From: Sulfurimonas sp.
Lineage (GTDB): Bacteria > Campylobacterota > Campylobacteria > Campylobacterales > Sulfurimonadaceae
Direction of reading: 5' to 3'
NCBI RefSeq assembly: GCF_029027405.1
Contig: NZ_CP093396.1
Coordinates: 806,001 to 870,000 of the forward strand
DNA: 64,000 nt
The notes under the pieces were generated by a model. It had not been told where the DNA came from. It did no database searches and saw nothing but the letters and a program-made list of their open reading frames with translations. Shown piece by piece: positions 1 through 9,070 of this stretch; the first letter of the stretch is position 1; each line of letters begins with the position of its first letter. A program made the position numbers and the translations under genes.

Positions 1-1550
1 CTGCTTATGTACCACTCTCAAATATTTATAGTGGAGATGGCTACGGCGTACAGTTCTTACCTAGAGTTAACTCTGAAGTAATAGTAAGCTTTATAAATGG
101 AGATATAGATAGACCAATAATAACGGGAGCTTTGCACAATGGAGAGAACCGACATCCATTTAACCTGCCAAAAGAAAAAACAAAGTCATTTATAAAAACC
201 CAAACAACACCCCAATACGAAGATAAAGAGGGATACAATGAACTACTCTTTGAAGATAAACAAGGAGAAGAGTTACTAAGCCTAAGAGCACAGAATGATT
301 ATGAACTAAATGTACTAAACAATAGTAATACACATATAGCAAACAATAAAAAAATAATCATAGATAATGACCTAGAACTCTCTGTCCAAAACGATTCAAC
401 CCAAACAATAGGAAATGATAAGAAAGTAAATATACTAGGTAATGAGATAAAGACAATAGAAAAAGAGCAAATACTAACAATCAAAGAAGACCAAGAGATA
501 CATATACTTAAAGATGCTAACACCATCATCAATAATAATCAAAAAACAATCATAGAACAAGATCTTATCCAAAGGATAAAAGGTCAAGTAACTCACTATA
601 TAGAAAAAGACCAAAAAGAAAAATACTTAGCAAATCTATTTTTACAAATAGAAGCAGAACTTGGGATTGAAATAACAAGTTCTTACCATTTAAACGCAAA
701 AACAATTAAACAAGAAGCTGAAACTGTAGAAATAGAAGCAAGTGATGGAATAAGCCTAAAGTGTGGGGGAAGTGTTCTAACGGTAGACGGAGGAGGGATT
801 CATCTAAAAGCATCAAAAGTTGATACTAACTCAGGAAATGCAGGAGTAACAGCGAGTAACATTACTATTGCTAAAATAGAAAAACCACTTTATAATAAAC
901 TCAAAGTTACAAAAGTTGAAGCAAGCATTACTAAACAAGATGAGATTACCCAAGTATTAACATACACAGCAAGTGTAGAAAAGTTTGAAGATGGTGCATG
1001 GAGTGAAACAACAGAACTTACAACAACACAAGAGGCACAAATCAACTGGTACTTCATTAAAAACAATGACCAAGAGAATAAAGATATATTAACAGATAAC
1101 CCAACAGACGATACCATTAACAGCAAAGGTTTAAAAATGTCTGTTACACTAGAAAAAGAGAATGTCTATAAACACGGACATGCTCATGCATTTGTAGTTG
1201 ATGCAGTTGAAGAGGGATATGAAGTTACTGAACTTAAGCGTTATCTTGAGGTAGAAGATATTCTCGTTAATATTACGAACAATGACAATAAAGAGTTTGA
1301 AGCTCAAGCAATATATAATGTTGATGAGATTACTGAAGAAGAAAAAGCAGAAACAAGATGGACAGTAGAAGGTAAAGATGTTCCTGCGTCAAATGTAAAA
1401 GGGACAATGACTCATACCTATAAGGGTGAAAAACTAGACCCTAAAATAACAGCATATATAGAAACAACTCAAATGAATGTTGCCGTTGCACATGCCAATT
1501 TTGCAGATAGTGAAGAAGAGATAAATGGAGAAGAAAAAAGTAATGAATAG
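1..1550 (+). CDS. vgrG: VgrG-1, T6SS spike protein, short type (5' end outside window)
   Basis: The reading frame is open from nucleotide 3, at a position matching about residue 438 of the complete VgrG-2, so the gp27-like base lies upstream of the window. What remains starts in the gp5-like OB fold (GVQFLPRVNSEV, then GDIDRPIITGALHNG). It continues into the repetitive beta-helix needle rich in NN/ID/IK repeats, then the short-type C-terminal extension ending in GEEKSNE. It carries private changes against the other short-type copies: an Asn-Ile-Thr segment near 860, Ser for Ile near 1123, and Asp-Pro for Asp-Leu near 1438. The 3' end overlaps SLR-1. No catalytic domain is visible in the extension, which I infer is a docking arm for the separate Tle1-like effector downstream. 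Confidence 0.95.
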   Translation, partial: AYVPLSNIYSGDGYGVQFLPRVNSEVIVSFINGDIDRPIITGALHNGENRHPFNLPKEKTKSFIKTQTTPQYEDKEGYNELLFEDKQGEELLSLRAQNDYELNVLNNSNTHIANNKKIIIDNDLELSVQNDSTQTIGNDKKVNILGNEIKTIEKEQILTIKEDQEIHILKDANTIINNNQKTIIEQDLIQRIKGQVTHYIEKDQKEKYLANLFLQIEAELGIEITSSYHLNAKTIKQEAETVEIEASDGISLKCGGSVLTVDGGGIHLKASKVDTNSGNAGVTASNITIAKIEKPLYNKLKVTKVEASITKQDEITQVLTYTASVEKFEDGAWSETTELTTTQEAQINWYFIKNNDQENKDILTDNPTDDTINSKGLKMSVTLEKENVYKHGHAHAFVVDAVEEGYEVTELKRYLEVEDILVNITNNDNKEFEAQAIYNVDEITEEEKAETRWTVEGKDVPASNVKGTMTHTYKGEKLDPKITAYIETTQMNVAVAHANFADSEEEINGEEKSNE

Positions 1551-2895
1551 ATTTTTATTAATAACGTTATTTTTACTAACAGCATTAAATGCTGATGTTT
1601 CAATATGTACAGATAAGTTAGAAACTACAAATAAATATATAGAGTGTTTAAAAAAAGAAGTTAATAATAGTAAATCTGTAGAAGATATAAACTTCTTAGC
1701 AGGTTACCTTGTTACTAAAAATAGATTTGATGAAGCTATTAATCTTTACAAACAAGTAACTCTTCAAGATGATGCAAAAGCTATGTACTATCTTGGTGGA
1801 ATTTATGAAGAGCAGAAAAAAGAGTATGACCTTGCAGTAAAATGGTTTAAAAAAGCAGCAGATAAAAATTATAAAGATTCAGTATTTAGAGTAGGTTCAA
1901 TCTTAGAAAAAGAGCTACTTAAAGAAGATGAAGCTATTGCTTATTATCAAGAGTGGATAAAAAAAGGTAATGTTGAAGCATATAACTATCTTGGGAATCT
2001 CTACCTAGATAAAGAGGACTTTCAAAAAGCAAAGAAAGAGTACCTAAAAGGTGCTAAAAAAGCTTCCAAAGAATCTTACTACCTTTTAGGAAGTCTTCAT
2101 GAAGCCTATATAGAAAATGGACTTGATGATGCAATTGATTATTATAAAGAAGGGGCAGAGTTAGGTGAGTATAAGTCTATTTATAATCTAGCAGTGCTGT
2201 ATGATAATATGGCTAAATATGATAAATCTCAAATATGGTATAAAAGGGCAATGGCACTTAATAATAAAGATGCTTATTTTGGATATGGTCATATGCTTAG
2301 AAAGAAAGGCGACTTAAAAGGGGCATTAAGTGCCTTAGAAGAGCTTGGTAAACTTGGTGATGGTCGAGGATATTGGGGAATGGCTCAAATATATATCAAT
2401 GAATACAATGATTTTGAAAAATGTAAAGAGTATTGTTTGAAAACTATTGAGAATGGAAATGCAAGAGGGGCTAGTTTACTTGGATATATTTATTCAAACG
2501 ACTTTAAAGATAAAGAAAAAGCTATTAAATGGTACACAAAAGCTTATGAAATGAAAGATTGCAAAGGAACCGAAAATCTAGTCATAGTTTATGAAAAATT
2601 AAATGATGAAAACAAATCTATGGAATGGCTAGATAAAGCAGATGCCATAGGGTGTGGCTTTGCTGGGTTTAGACGCGGATATGATTATCATGATAAAAAA
2701 GATTATAAAAATGCAATAAAATGGTATAAAAGAAGTGCTAAACTAGGAAGTATGAAAGCAGCTAATAATCTTGGAAATATTTATCAAAGAGATTTAAAAG
2801 ACAAAGAAAAAGCAATTTATTGGTATAAAAAAGCTTCTAAACTTGGTAGCAAACGTGCAAAAAAACAACTAAAAAAACTAAAGGCACAAAAATAA
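1525..2895 (+). CDS. SLR-1, secreted Sel1-repeat protein, likely immunity to Tle-1
   Basis: 456 residues. There is an N-terminal signal peptide (basic start, hydrophobic stretch LLITLFLLTALNA, cleavage probably after residue 23), so it should act in the periplasm. The rest is a run of Sel1/TPR-like helical repeats of about 36 residues with the signature A-x-x-W/Y-[YF]-[KR]-K-A, from about residue 60 to 450. It starts inside the vgrG-1 3' end (26-nt overlap). An alternative Met at residue 7 (nt 1543) would leave an 8-nt overlap and an equally good signal peptide. It abuts tle-1 with TAATG. Sel1-repeat proteins are known immunity partners of some T6SS phospholipases (the Tli5 group), which with the gene order supports an immunity role. 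A periplasmic chaperone is the alternative. The last repeat (residues 402-448) differs from SLR-2/4/5 and SLR-3. Confidence 0.85.
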   Translation: MEKKKVMNRFLLITLFLLTALNADVSICTDKLETTNKYIECLKKEVNNSKSVEDINFLAGYLVTKNRFDEAINLYKQVTLQDDAKAMYYLGGIYEEQKKEYDLAVKWFKKAADKNYKDSVFRVGSILEKELLKEDEAIAYYQEWIKKGNVEAYNYLGNLYLDKEDFQKAKKEYLKGAKKASKESYYLLGSLHEAYIENGLDDAIDYYKEGAELGEYKSIYNLAVLYDNMAKYDKSQIWYKRAMALNNKDAYFGYGHMLRKKGDLKGALSALEELGKLGDGRGYWGMAQIYINEYNDFEKCKEYCLKTIENGNARGASLLGYIYSNDFKDKEKAIKWYTKAYEMKDCKGTENLVIVYEKLNDENKSMEWLDKADAIGCGFAGFRRGYDYHDKKDYKNAIKWYKRSAKLGSMKAANNLGNIYQRDLKDKEKAIYWYKKASKLGSKRAKKQLKKLKAQK

Positions 2896-5489
2896 TGTCA
2901 GAAATTAAAAGAGGTTCATCAAATGTCTATTATCATGATACAGAGTTTATGCATGTTGTACGGTTTTTTTATAATAATAGTGGAGTCGCTGCCGCGCAGA
3001 ATGCTAGAACAAGATGGGCTTTTTTAGTAGTTGGACGAGATGAGTTAGGCGATGCGTTTCTAAATGATAAAGCAAAAAGTAATGAAGATAGAATTAATGA
3101 GATAAAAGACAGATACCTCCCACTTTTACAAGAGTGTGTAAATGCAAAAGATGAACCTGCTTTTACTTTAGATAAAACAAAAATATCTGAGTTTAGAACT
3201 TATCCCTCAAAGTTTAAAAATAAATGGATAATTCGTCAAAGTACACCGTCTAAAGATGCTAATAAGTTAAAAAGTCTTCTAAAAGGCTTTGGTTTTTTTG
3301 ATGAAGCTTCTGTGTTAAAAAATGATGAAAATATGCATTCAAATTTTGGATACCTTAGGCTAGATGTTAAAATCTGTAATCAATACTTATATGCTGATAA
3401 TATAGAAGATGAAGCTTATGCTTTAGTAGCACTCCCTTATATATACAATAAAAAAGATGATGTTTATGATGTACTAGTTCTAAGTGAACATGCTTCTGTT
3501 TCTTTGATGCCAAAGGTTCTAGTTGAGTATGGAGTCTTTTTCGATGGAACTAAAAACAGTATGTATAATGTAGACTTTAATCTTGATTTTCATAAGTATC
3601 TTAGTGAGCAAACTAAAATTGTTTTGGATACTGAAGCAATAGTAGATTATATTAAGAAAGAAGATGAACATAATGAAAAATTATATCAAAATGCAGCAAC
3701 ATACATAAGAGAAGTAGATAAACCTCAAAAAGATGTAATCATCAATAGAATTCGTGATGAAATCCAAGAAAATGTCCGTTATTTCCAAAACTCATCAAAA
3801 GACAAAGTCAACAACGAAGATACAAAATATAAGTCTTGGTTTCAAGATAGAGCATCAGATCATTCAGATAAAGTCTATGACTTTCTTATAGATATTAAAG
3901 ATGGAAAGTTAAATAAAGATACTGAGAAAGCTGTTAAAGATGGGATAATACTAGATGCAGACACACAAGAGTATAAAGAGACTCTAGTAAAAGAGTATGT
4001 ATATGATGAGATTCTTCCCTCAGGGGAGGGTAGTAGTTTTGTGAATGGATATACAAATATCAAACGTTTGTTCGAACATTACAAAGCTTATGACCCCTTA
4101 AATCTAAAAGACTCAGAGCCAAGGAAATATATAAAAGACAGCTTTAAAGTCTATGCTAGTGGAGATGGTTGTATAGACCCTTATGAGAGTGGGAAACTAA
4201 AGTCAGATAGTAAGATAGGTTTAGGATTGGCATTTGGAAGTACCGGTGTATTAGCCCATATAGTATATACCTGCGATAAAATAGCTAAAAACTTACGTCA
4301 TAATAATTATAACTTAGTAAATGAATTGGTTCTTGATGTTTTTGGATTCTCACGTGGAGCGGCAGAAGCAAGACACTTTGTGAGTTCTATAATGAAAGAG
4401 TATGATGTCCAGACATCTGATACAACACGTAAATATACACTAAATACAAGTGATGAATCAAAAAATATATTTTCTCCTTTTTATCCAGAGCAAGGTGGTG
4501 TTTATACAAAGGTAGAAGGACGTTACTACTTTAATCCTCTACGAACAGATATTGAAAAAATTACTGTTACAAAAAGTGTAGGTAGAAATAAACGAAATGT
4601 AGACTACTATAATCCATATTACAAAAAATATGCAAGAAAACTACAGATAGATTCTGTTTCGTTTCGTTTTATAGGGATTTACGATACTGTAGCTCATTAT
4701 GGGATTTGTCAAGCAAATGATAATAAAGATTTAAATTTAGATTTTAAAGAGGCTAAATTAGGAAGACTTGTTCATCTCACAGCTGAAGATGAGTACAGAA
4801 AAAACTTTGCTATGACACATATTACTGAGAGTGCTTCTAAAAAGTTTCAAGAAGATTCAAAAATGAAAGAGATAGCTCTTCCTGGGGCACACGCTGATGT
4901 TGGTGGTGGTTATATGGATAAAGAAAAGAGTCCTCGTTATATCGCTGATGAGAATGAAAAATTGCTTCTTAAATGGAATAAAAAGTATGAGTGGATAAAG
5001 AGCAGTCCAGACTTATTTGTAGAGGCAGCTGAAGATATAAAAGAAATTAAGCGAAATAAAAAAGCTGGTTTTTATAGAATTAAAAACTTGATTGAAGATG
5101 ATAATTTATATATATACAGACCAAAAATTTCAAATAAGTATGAGTATGTTAGCTTGAAGCTTATGCACACGGAAGCTTTGAACTCAGATGATAATTCAGA
5201 AAAAGTTCCTTTTGAAGATATCTCAACTAAATATAAAATTGATTCAAGAAATAATGATTTTTTATATAAAGTATATAAAGAGCTAAGAGAAGATAAATTC
5301 GAAATGCATGGTGATTTACATAAAGAGTTAAGACAAGGATATCTTCATCATTCAGCTGATTTAGATGGAATAGCTCCTATTGATGTAAATATGCCTTCAA
5401 TGGACAACTATACCAATAATAAAGTGGAAATTTACGGCAAAAGAGTTAAATATAGCTCAACAAAAAAACAATCTTGCTTTATTAGTTAA
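2895..5489 (+). CDS. Tle-1, DUF2235 (Tle1-like) T6SS phospholipase effector
   Basis: 864 residues, alpha/beta-hydrolase of the DUF2235 family, which includes T6SS Tle1 phospholipases acting on membrane lipids from the periplasmic side. Visible landmarks: FFDGTKNS at 215-222 (start of the fold), the nucleophile elbow VFGFSRGAAEAR with Ser486, GIYDTVAHYG with Asp597, LPGAHADVGGGY with His666/Asp668, and YLHHSAD near 816-822 as a candidate for the catalytic His. No signal peptide, as expected for a T6SS cargo. The N-terminal 210 residues are outside the recognised fold and could be the VgrG-docking part. Start ATG overlaps the SLR-1 stop by one base (TAATG). Residues 246-287 form a hypervariable patch whose allele is unique to this copy; the rest is almost identical in all five copies. 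Confidence 0.88.
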   Translation: MSEIKRGSSNVYYHDTEFMHVVRFFYNNSGVAAAQNARTRWAFLVVGRDELGDAFLNDKAKSNEDRINEIKDRYLPLLQECVNAKDEPAFTLDKTKISEFRTYPSKFKNKWIIRQSTPSKDANKLKSLLKGFGFFDEASVLKNDENMHSNFGYLRLDVKICNQYLYADNIEDEAYALVALPYIYNKKDDVYDVLVLSEHASVSLMPKVLVEYGVFFDGTKNSMYNVDFNLDFHKYLSEQTKIVLDTEAIVDYIKKEDEHNEKLYQNAATYIREVDKPQKDVIINRIRDEIQENVRYFQNSSKDKVNNEDTKYKSWFQDRASDHSDKVYDFLIDIKDGKLNKDTEKAVKDGIILDADTQEYKETLVKEYVYDEILPSGEGSSFVNGYTNIKRLFEHYKAYDPLNLKDSEPRKYIKDSFKVYASGDGCIDPYESGKLKSDSKIGLGLAFGSTGVLAHIVYTCDKIAKNLRHNNYNLVNELVLDVFGFSRGAAEARHFVSSIMKEYDVQTSDTTRKYTLNTSDESKNIFSPFYPEQGGVYTKVEGRYYFNPLRTDIEKITVTKSVGRNKRNVDYYNPYYKKYARKLQIDSVSFRFIGIYDTVAHYGICQANDNKDLNLDFKEAKLGRLVHLTAEDEYRKNFAMTHITESASKKFQEDSKMKEIALPGAHADVGGGYMDKEKSPRYIADENEKLLLKWNKKYEWIKSSPDLFVEAAEDIKEIKRNKKAGFYRIKNLIEDDNLYIYRPKISNKYEYVSLKLMHTEALNSDDNSEKVPFEDISTKYKIDSRNNDFLYKVYKELREDKFEMHGDLHKELRQGYLHHSADLDGIAPIDVNMPSMDNYTNNKVEIYGKRVKYSSTKKQSCFIS

Positions 5490-5576
5490 CTTCGATAATT
5501 GTAATATAACAAATAAGCATATTTTTAAGTTTTATTTTGTAATAATGGTAACATTTAAATTACAAAAGGAAATCAA
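5490..5576 (+). promoter_or_regulatory. hcp-1 upstream region, divergent promoter version
   Basis: An 87-nt gap. Its first ~40 nt match the regions before the other hcp genes. The rest differs: the TATAAT box found in copies 2-4 is absent, and the nearest candidate -10 is TAATAAT at 5540-5546 with no convincing -35. A strong ribosome-binding site AAAAGGAAA precedes the hcp ATG. Promoter activity here is inference. Confidence 0.4.
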
Positions 5577-6095
5577 ATGGATAATCCAGTTTTTATGTCA
5601 ATCGAAGGTAGCACACAAGGTAATATAACAGAAGGTGCAACAACACCAGAATCAGTAGGTAATATTTATCAGAATGGTCATGAAGATGAGGCGATAGTAA
5701 AAGCATTTACTCACAACATCAACATCCCACGCAATACGACTACAGGTCAACCAACAGGTCAAAGAACTCACAACCCATTGATTGTTACTAAACTAATTGA
5801 TAAAAGCTCACCACTTCTTTATAATGCACTAACTAAAGGTGAGACTTTAAAGAAAGTAGAACTTAAATGGTATAGAACTTCATATGCAGGTAAACCTGAA
5901 CATTACTACAGTATGACTCTTGAAGATGCTGTAATAACTAATATGGATGCATCTATGGAATCTCAAGAGAGTTCATCAGCGGCTCAAGTTATGCCTCTTG
6001 AAGTAGTATCTTTTTCTTACAGAAAGATTTCTTGGAGACATGAAACTGCTAGTACATCTGGAGAAGATGACTGGAGAGTAGGTGTAGGAGCGTAA
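5577..6095 (+). CDS. hcp: Hcp-1, T6SS tube protein
   Basis: 172 residues, the usual length for Hcp, the hexameric ring protein that stacks into the T6SS inner tube and can also carry small effectors. Family signatures: start MDNPVFMSIEG, the loop IPRNTTTGQPTGQRTHNPL, the segment LIDKSSPLLYNAL, and the end FSYRKISWRH followed by DDWRVG. No C-terminal extension, so it is a plain structural Hcp. This copy is the only one with Ser133 (Ala in the other three); residue 143 is Val. It has its own upstream region and a strong Shine-Dalgarno sequence, and is followed by the paired hairpins before vgrG-2. Confidence 0.96.
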   Translation: MDNPVFMSIEGSTQGNITEGATTPESVGNIYQNGHEDEAIVKAFTHNINIPRNTTTGQPTGQRTHNPLIVTKLIDKSSPLLYNALTKGETLKKVELKWYRTSYAGKPEHYYSMTLEDAVITNMDASMESQESSSAAQVMPLEVVSFSYRKISWRHETASTSGEDDWRVGVGA

Positions 6096-6211
6096 GCCCC
6101 TATACTTTATTTCGGGGAAACCCGGAAAATAAGTTTTAGTGTGAAAAGTATATTTTAGTACTTTTCATACCAAAGTTTATTAAGTATCTAAGTATCTTTA
6201 AAAGGTAGAAA
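6096..6211 (+). promoter_or_regulatory. Paired RNA hairpins between hcp-1 and vgrG-2
   Basis: Hairpin 1 at 6110-6127: 7-bp stem TTTCGGG/CCCGGAA (one G-U) closed by a GAAA tetraloop, 14 nt after the hcp stop. Hairpin 2 at 6139-6170: 12-bp inverted repeat GTGTGAAAAGTA/TACTTTTCATAC (one G-U), 8-nt loop. Neither is followed by a good T-run, so they are not classical intrinsic terminators. I infer an mRNA stabiliser, processing site or partial attenuator that keeps hcp expression above vgrG. A direct repeat AAGTATCT and a weak AAGGT ribosome site follow. The spacer reads the same in all four hcp-vgrG junctions. Confidence 0.7.
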
Positions 6212-9070
6212 ATGTCACAACTAACATCTCCCATGAACAATAAAATCCACCAACGAATCTCAGCCCAACTAAAACTATCTGAATATAATCAAGCAGATAC
6301 TATGATGCAAGGAAGAGACTCCTATAGCGTATATGAACTAGAAGGTAAAAGTTCAATCTTAACAGGGTACGAATATAAACTTACCTTTATAAGTGATGAA
6401 GAGATAAATGTAGAGGATATAGTAGATACAGAAACAGAGCTACACTTAAGAGATGAAACAAGCCCACTAAACTCTAAAAAGATATATGGAAAAATCATTG
6501 AAGCTAAAGAGAATGGAAGTGTAGCAAGAAAAAAGCTTTACCAAATAAAAGTAGTATCCCCTCTGCACTATCTTTCACTTAACCAAAGATATGAAGTTTA
6601 TCAAGAGATGAATGTACCTGATATCATTTCATCTATCATTGCAAAATATTCAGTACTACTAAATATTCAACTTGATGTAAAAATAGATACTCAAACTATA
6701 CCAAAGCGTCATACTTGTACACAGTATAAACAAAGTGATTTTGAATTTATTAAAATGTTGTGTGAAGAAGAAGGTTACATCCTTCTAATAGATGCATCTT
6801 CAAATAATCCATACACAGTTACCCTATGTGAACTAAACGAACATGCTCCACTAAATACAGAAATCATAGAATGTACATATAATAAAGTTAAAACATTTTC
6901 AACATCAGCACAAGCACAAGACTATTATGAAAATAAAAAGCCTTCCTTAGACTTCAGTATACAAGCAGGACAAGTAATGCATAGTCATACTTTTGCTGAT
7001 AATGAAGTAACATCCCAATTACGCTCAGATATAAAAAAAGAGACTCTCCGTGATAGACTTGATAAACTAGATGAGTCTCTGTATAAAGACCTCTCTCGTT
7101 ATGCAAAGATAGATGCAGAGCAAGGTTTTTCACAAGGTATTAGAGTTCTAGGAAACTCAGAAGAATTAAGTGTTAAAGATGGAGTAGTTCTAAACCTAAA
7201 AGATATTAAAGGACATAAGAATACTCAAGTAATTGTTCTAAGTGTAAAGTATAAAGCAACATTTCCAAATGCCTTAGATGAGTATGCTCAAGTTGCAGAT
7301 GATGAACAACAAGCACAGTACAGTGTAGAGTTCATAGCAATCCCAAGTGATGTTATATATAGACCCCAAGTAATTACTTCTAAACCACGAATCCACTCTA
7401 TACAAACAGCAATAGTATCAAATACAGATAAAGATACTCAAAAGTTTGCAAATGAAATAGATGTAAACGAAAGAGGAGAGATAAAAGTAATATTTCACTT
7501 TGATGAAAAGAGACCTACCTCTGCTTATGTACCACTCTCAAATATTTATAGTGGAGATGGCTATGGAGTACAGTTCTTACCTAGAGTTAACTCTGAAGTA
7601 ATAGTAAGCTTTATAAATGGAGATATAGATAGACCAATAATAACGGGAGCTTTGCACAATGGAGAGAACCGACATCCATTTAACCTGCCAAAAGAAAAAA
7701 CAAAGTCATTTATAAAAACCCAAACAACACCCCAATACGAAGATAAAGAGGGATATAATGAACTACTCTTTGAAGATAAACAAGGAGAAGAGTTACTAAG
7801 CCTAAGAGCACAGAATGATTATGAACTAAATGTACTAAACAATAGTAATACACATATAGCAAACAATAAAAAAATAATCATAGATAATGACCTAGAACTC
7901 TCTGTCCAAAACGATTCAACCCAAACAATAGGAAATGATAAGAAAGTAAATATACTAGGTAATGAGATAAAGACAATAGAAAAAGAGCAAATACTAACAA
8001 TCAAAGAAGACCAAGAGATACATATACTTAGAGATGCTAATACCATCATCAATAATAATCAAAAAACAATCATAGAACAAGATCTTATCCAAAGGATAAA
8101 AGGTCAAGTAACTCACTATATAGAAAAAGACCAAAAAGAAAAATACTTAGCAAATCTATTTTTACAAATAGAAGCAGAACTTGGGATTGAAATAACAAGT
8201 TCTTACCATTTAAACGCAAAAACAATTAAACAAGAAGCTGAAACTGTAGAAATAGAAGCAAGTGATGGAATAAGCCTAAAGTGTGGGGGAAGTGTTCTAA
8301 CGGTAGACGGAGGAGGGATTCATCTAAAAGCATCAAAAGTTGATACTAACTCAGGAAATGCAGGAGTAACAGCGAGTAAAATTGCTATTGCTAAAATAGA
8401 AAAACCACTTTATAATAAACTTAAAGTTACAAAAGTTGAAGCAAGCATTACTAAACAAGATGAGATTACCCAAGTATTAACATATACAGCAAGTGTAGAA
8501 AAATTTGAAGATGGTGCATGGAGTGAAACGACAGAACTTACAACAACACAAGAGGCACAAATCAACTGGTACTTCATTAAAAATAATGACCAAGAGAATA
8601 AAGATATATTAACAGACAACCCAACAGACGATACCATTAACATCAAAGGTTTAAAAATGTCTGTTACACTCGAAAAAGAGAATATCTATAAACACGGACA
8701 TGCTCATGCATTTGTAGTTGATGCAGTTGAAGAGGGATATGAAGTTACTGAACTTAAGCGTTATCTTGAGGTAGAAGATATTCTCGTTAATATTACGAAC
8801 AATGACAATAAAGAGTTTGAAGCTCAAGCAATATATAATGTTGATGAGATTACTGAAGAAGAAAAAGCAGAAACAAGATGGACAGTAGAAGGTAAAGATG
8901 TTCCTGAGTCAAATGCAAAAGGGACAATGACTCATACCTATAAGGGTGAAAAACTAGACCTTAAAATAACAGCATATATAGAAACAACTCAAATGAATGT
9001 CGCCGTTGCACATGCCAATTTTGCAGATAGTGAAGAAGAGATAAATGGAGAAGAAAAAAGTAATGAATAG
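6212..9070 (+). CDS. vgrG: VgrG-2, T6SS spike protein, short type
   Basis: 952 residues and the first complete copy, so the architecture is given here. Residues 1-17 are a variable leader (MSQLTSPMNN type, found after every hcp). About 18-390 is the gp27-like base. About 395-483 is the gp5 OB fold with VQFLPRVNSEVIVSFINGD and RPIITGALHNG. About 500-710 is the beta-helix needle of short repeats. About 725-952 is a short-type extension of Ig-like strands ending GEEKSNE, with no catalytic motif. The sequence is common to all VgrGs up to residue 608 (IHIL[KR]D) and then follows the short-type branch shared with VgrG-1, -4, -8 and -11. All five short-type copies precede an SLR/Tle pair, so I infer the extension loads the lipase. 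It has Arg at residue 607, where the other copies have Lys. Confidence 0.96.
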   Translation: MSQLTSPMNNKIHQRISAQLKLSEYNQADTMMQGRDSYSVYELEGKSSILTGYEYKLTFISDEEINVEDIVDTETELHLRDETSPLNSKKIYGKIIEAKENGSVARKKLYQIKVVSPLHYLSLNQRYEVYQEMNVPDIISSIIAKYSVLLNIQLDVKIDTQTIPKRHTCTQYKQSDFEFIKMLCEEEGYILLIDASSNNPYTVTLCELNEHAPLNTEIIECTYNKVKTFSTSAQAQDYYENKKPSLDFSIQAGQVMHSHTFADNEVTSQLRSDIKKETLRDRLDKLDESLYKDLSRYAKIDAEQGFSQGIRVLGNSEELSVKDGVVLNLKDIKGHKNTQVIVLSVKYKATFPNALDEYAQVADDEQQAQYSVEFIAIPSDVIYRPQVITSKPRIHSIQTAIVSNTDKDTQKFANEIDVNERGEIKVIFHFDEKRPTSAYVPLSNIYSGDGYGVQFLPRVNSEVIVSFINGDIDRPIITGALHNGENRHPFNLPKEKTKSFIKTQTTPQYEDKEGYNELLFEDKQGEELLSLRAQNDYELNVLNNSNTHIANNKKIIIDNDLELSVQNDSTQTIGNDKKVNILGNEIKTIEKEQILTIKEDQEIHILRDANTIINNNQKTIIEQDLIQRIKGQVTHYIEKDQKEKYLANLFLQIEAELGIEITSSYHLNAKTIKQEAETVEIEASDGISLKCGGSVLTVDGGGIHLKASKVDTNSGNAGVTASKIAIAKIEKPLYNKLKVTKVEASITKQDEITQVLTYTASVEKFEDGAWSETTELTTTQEAQINWYFIKNNDQENKDILTDNPTDDTINIKGLKMSVTLEKENIYKHGHAHAFVVDAVEEGYEVTELKRYLEVEDILVNITNNDNKEFEAQAIYNVDEITEEEKAETRWTVEGKDVPESNAKGTMTHTYKGEKLDLKITAYIETTQMNVAVAHANFADSEEEINGEEKSNE

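Noticed and set aside
299..532. Open frames on the minus strand (60-99 codons) repeated in each vgrG and tle copy
   Set aside because: They mirror the A-rich sense codons of the real genes, lack ribosome sites, and recur only because the genes are repeated.
1525..2895. SLR as a T6SS adaptor/chaperone (DUF4123-like)
   Set aside because: It has a Sec signal peptide and Sel1 repeats, not a cytoplasmic adaptor fold.
6110..6170. Hairpins after hcp as Rho-independent terminators
   Set aside because: Stems are followed by ATAAG and ACCAAAG, not by a T-run, and the next vgrG has no obvious promoter of its own.
6212..9070. PAAR domain at the end of a VgrG or as a small separate gene
   Set aside because: No PAAR-like repeat found; short-type VgrGs end in GEEKSNE and no other small gene is unassigned.
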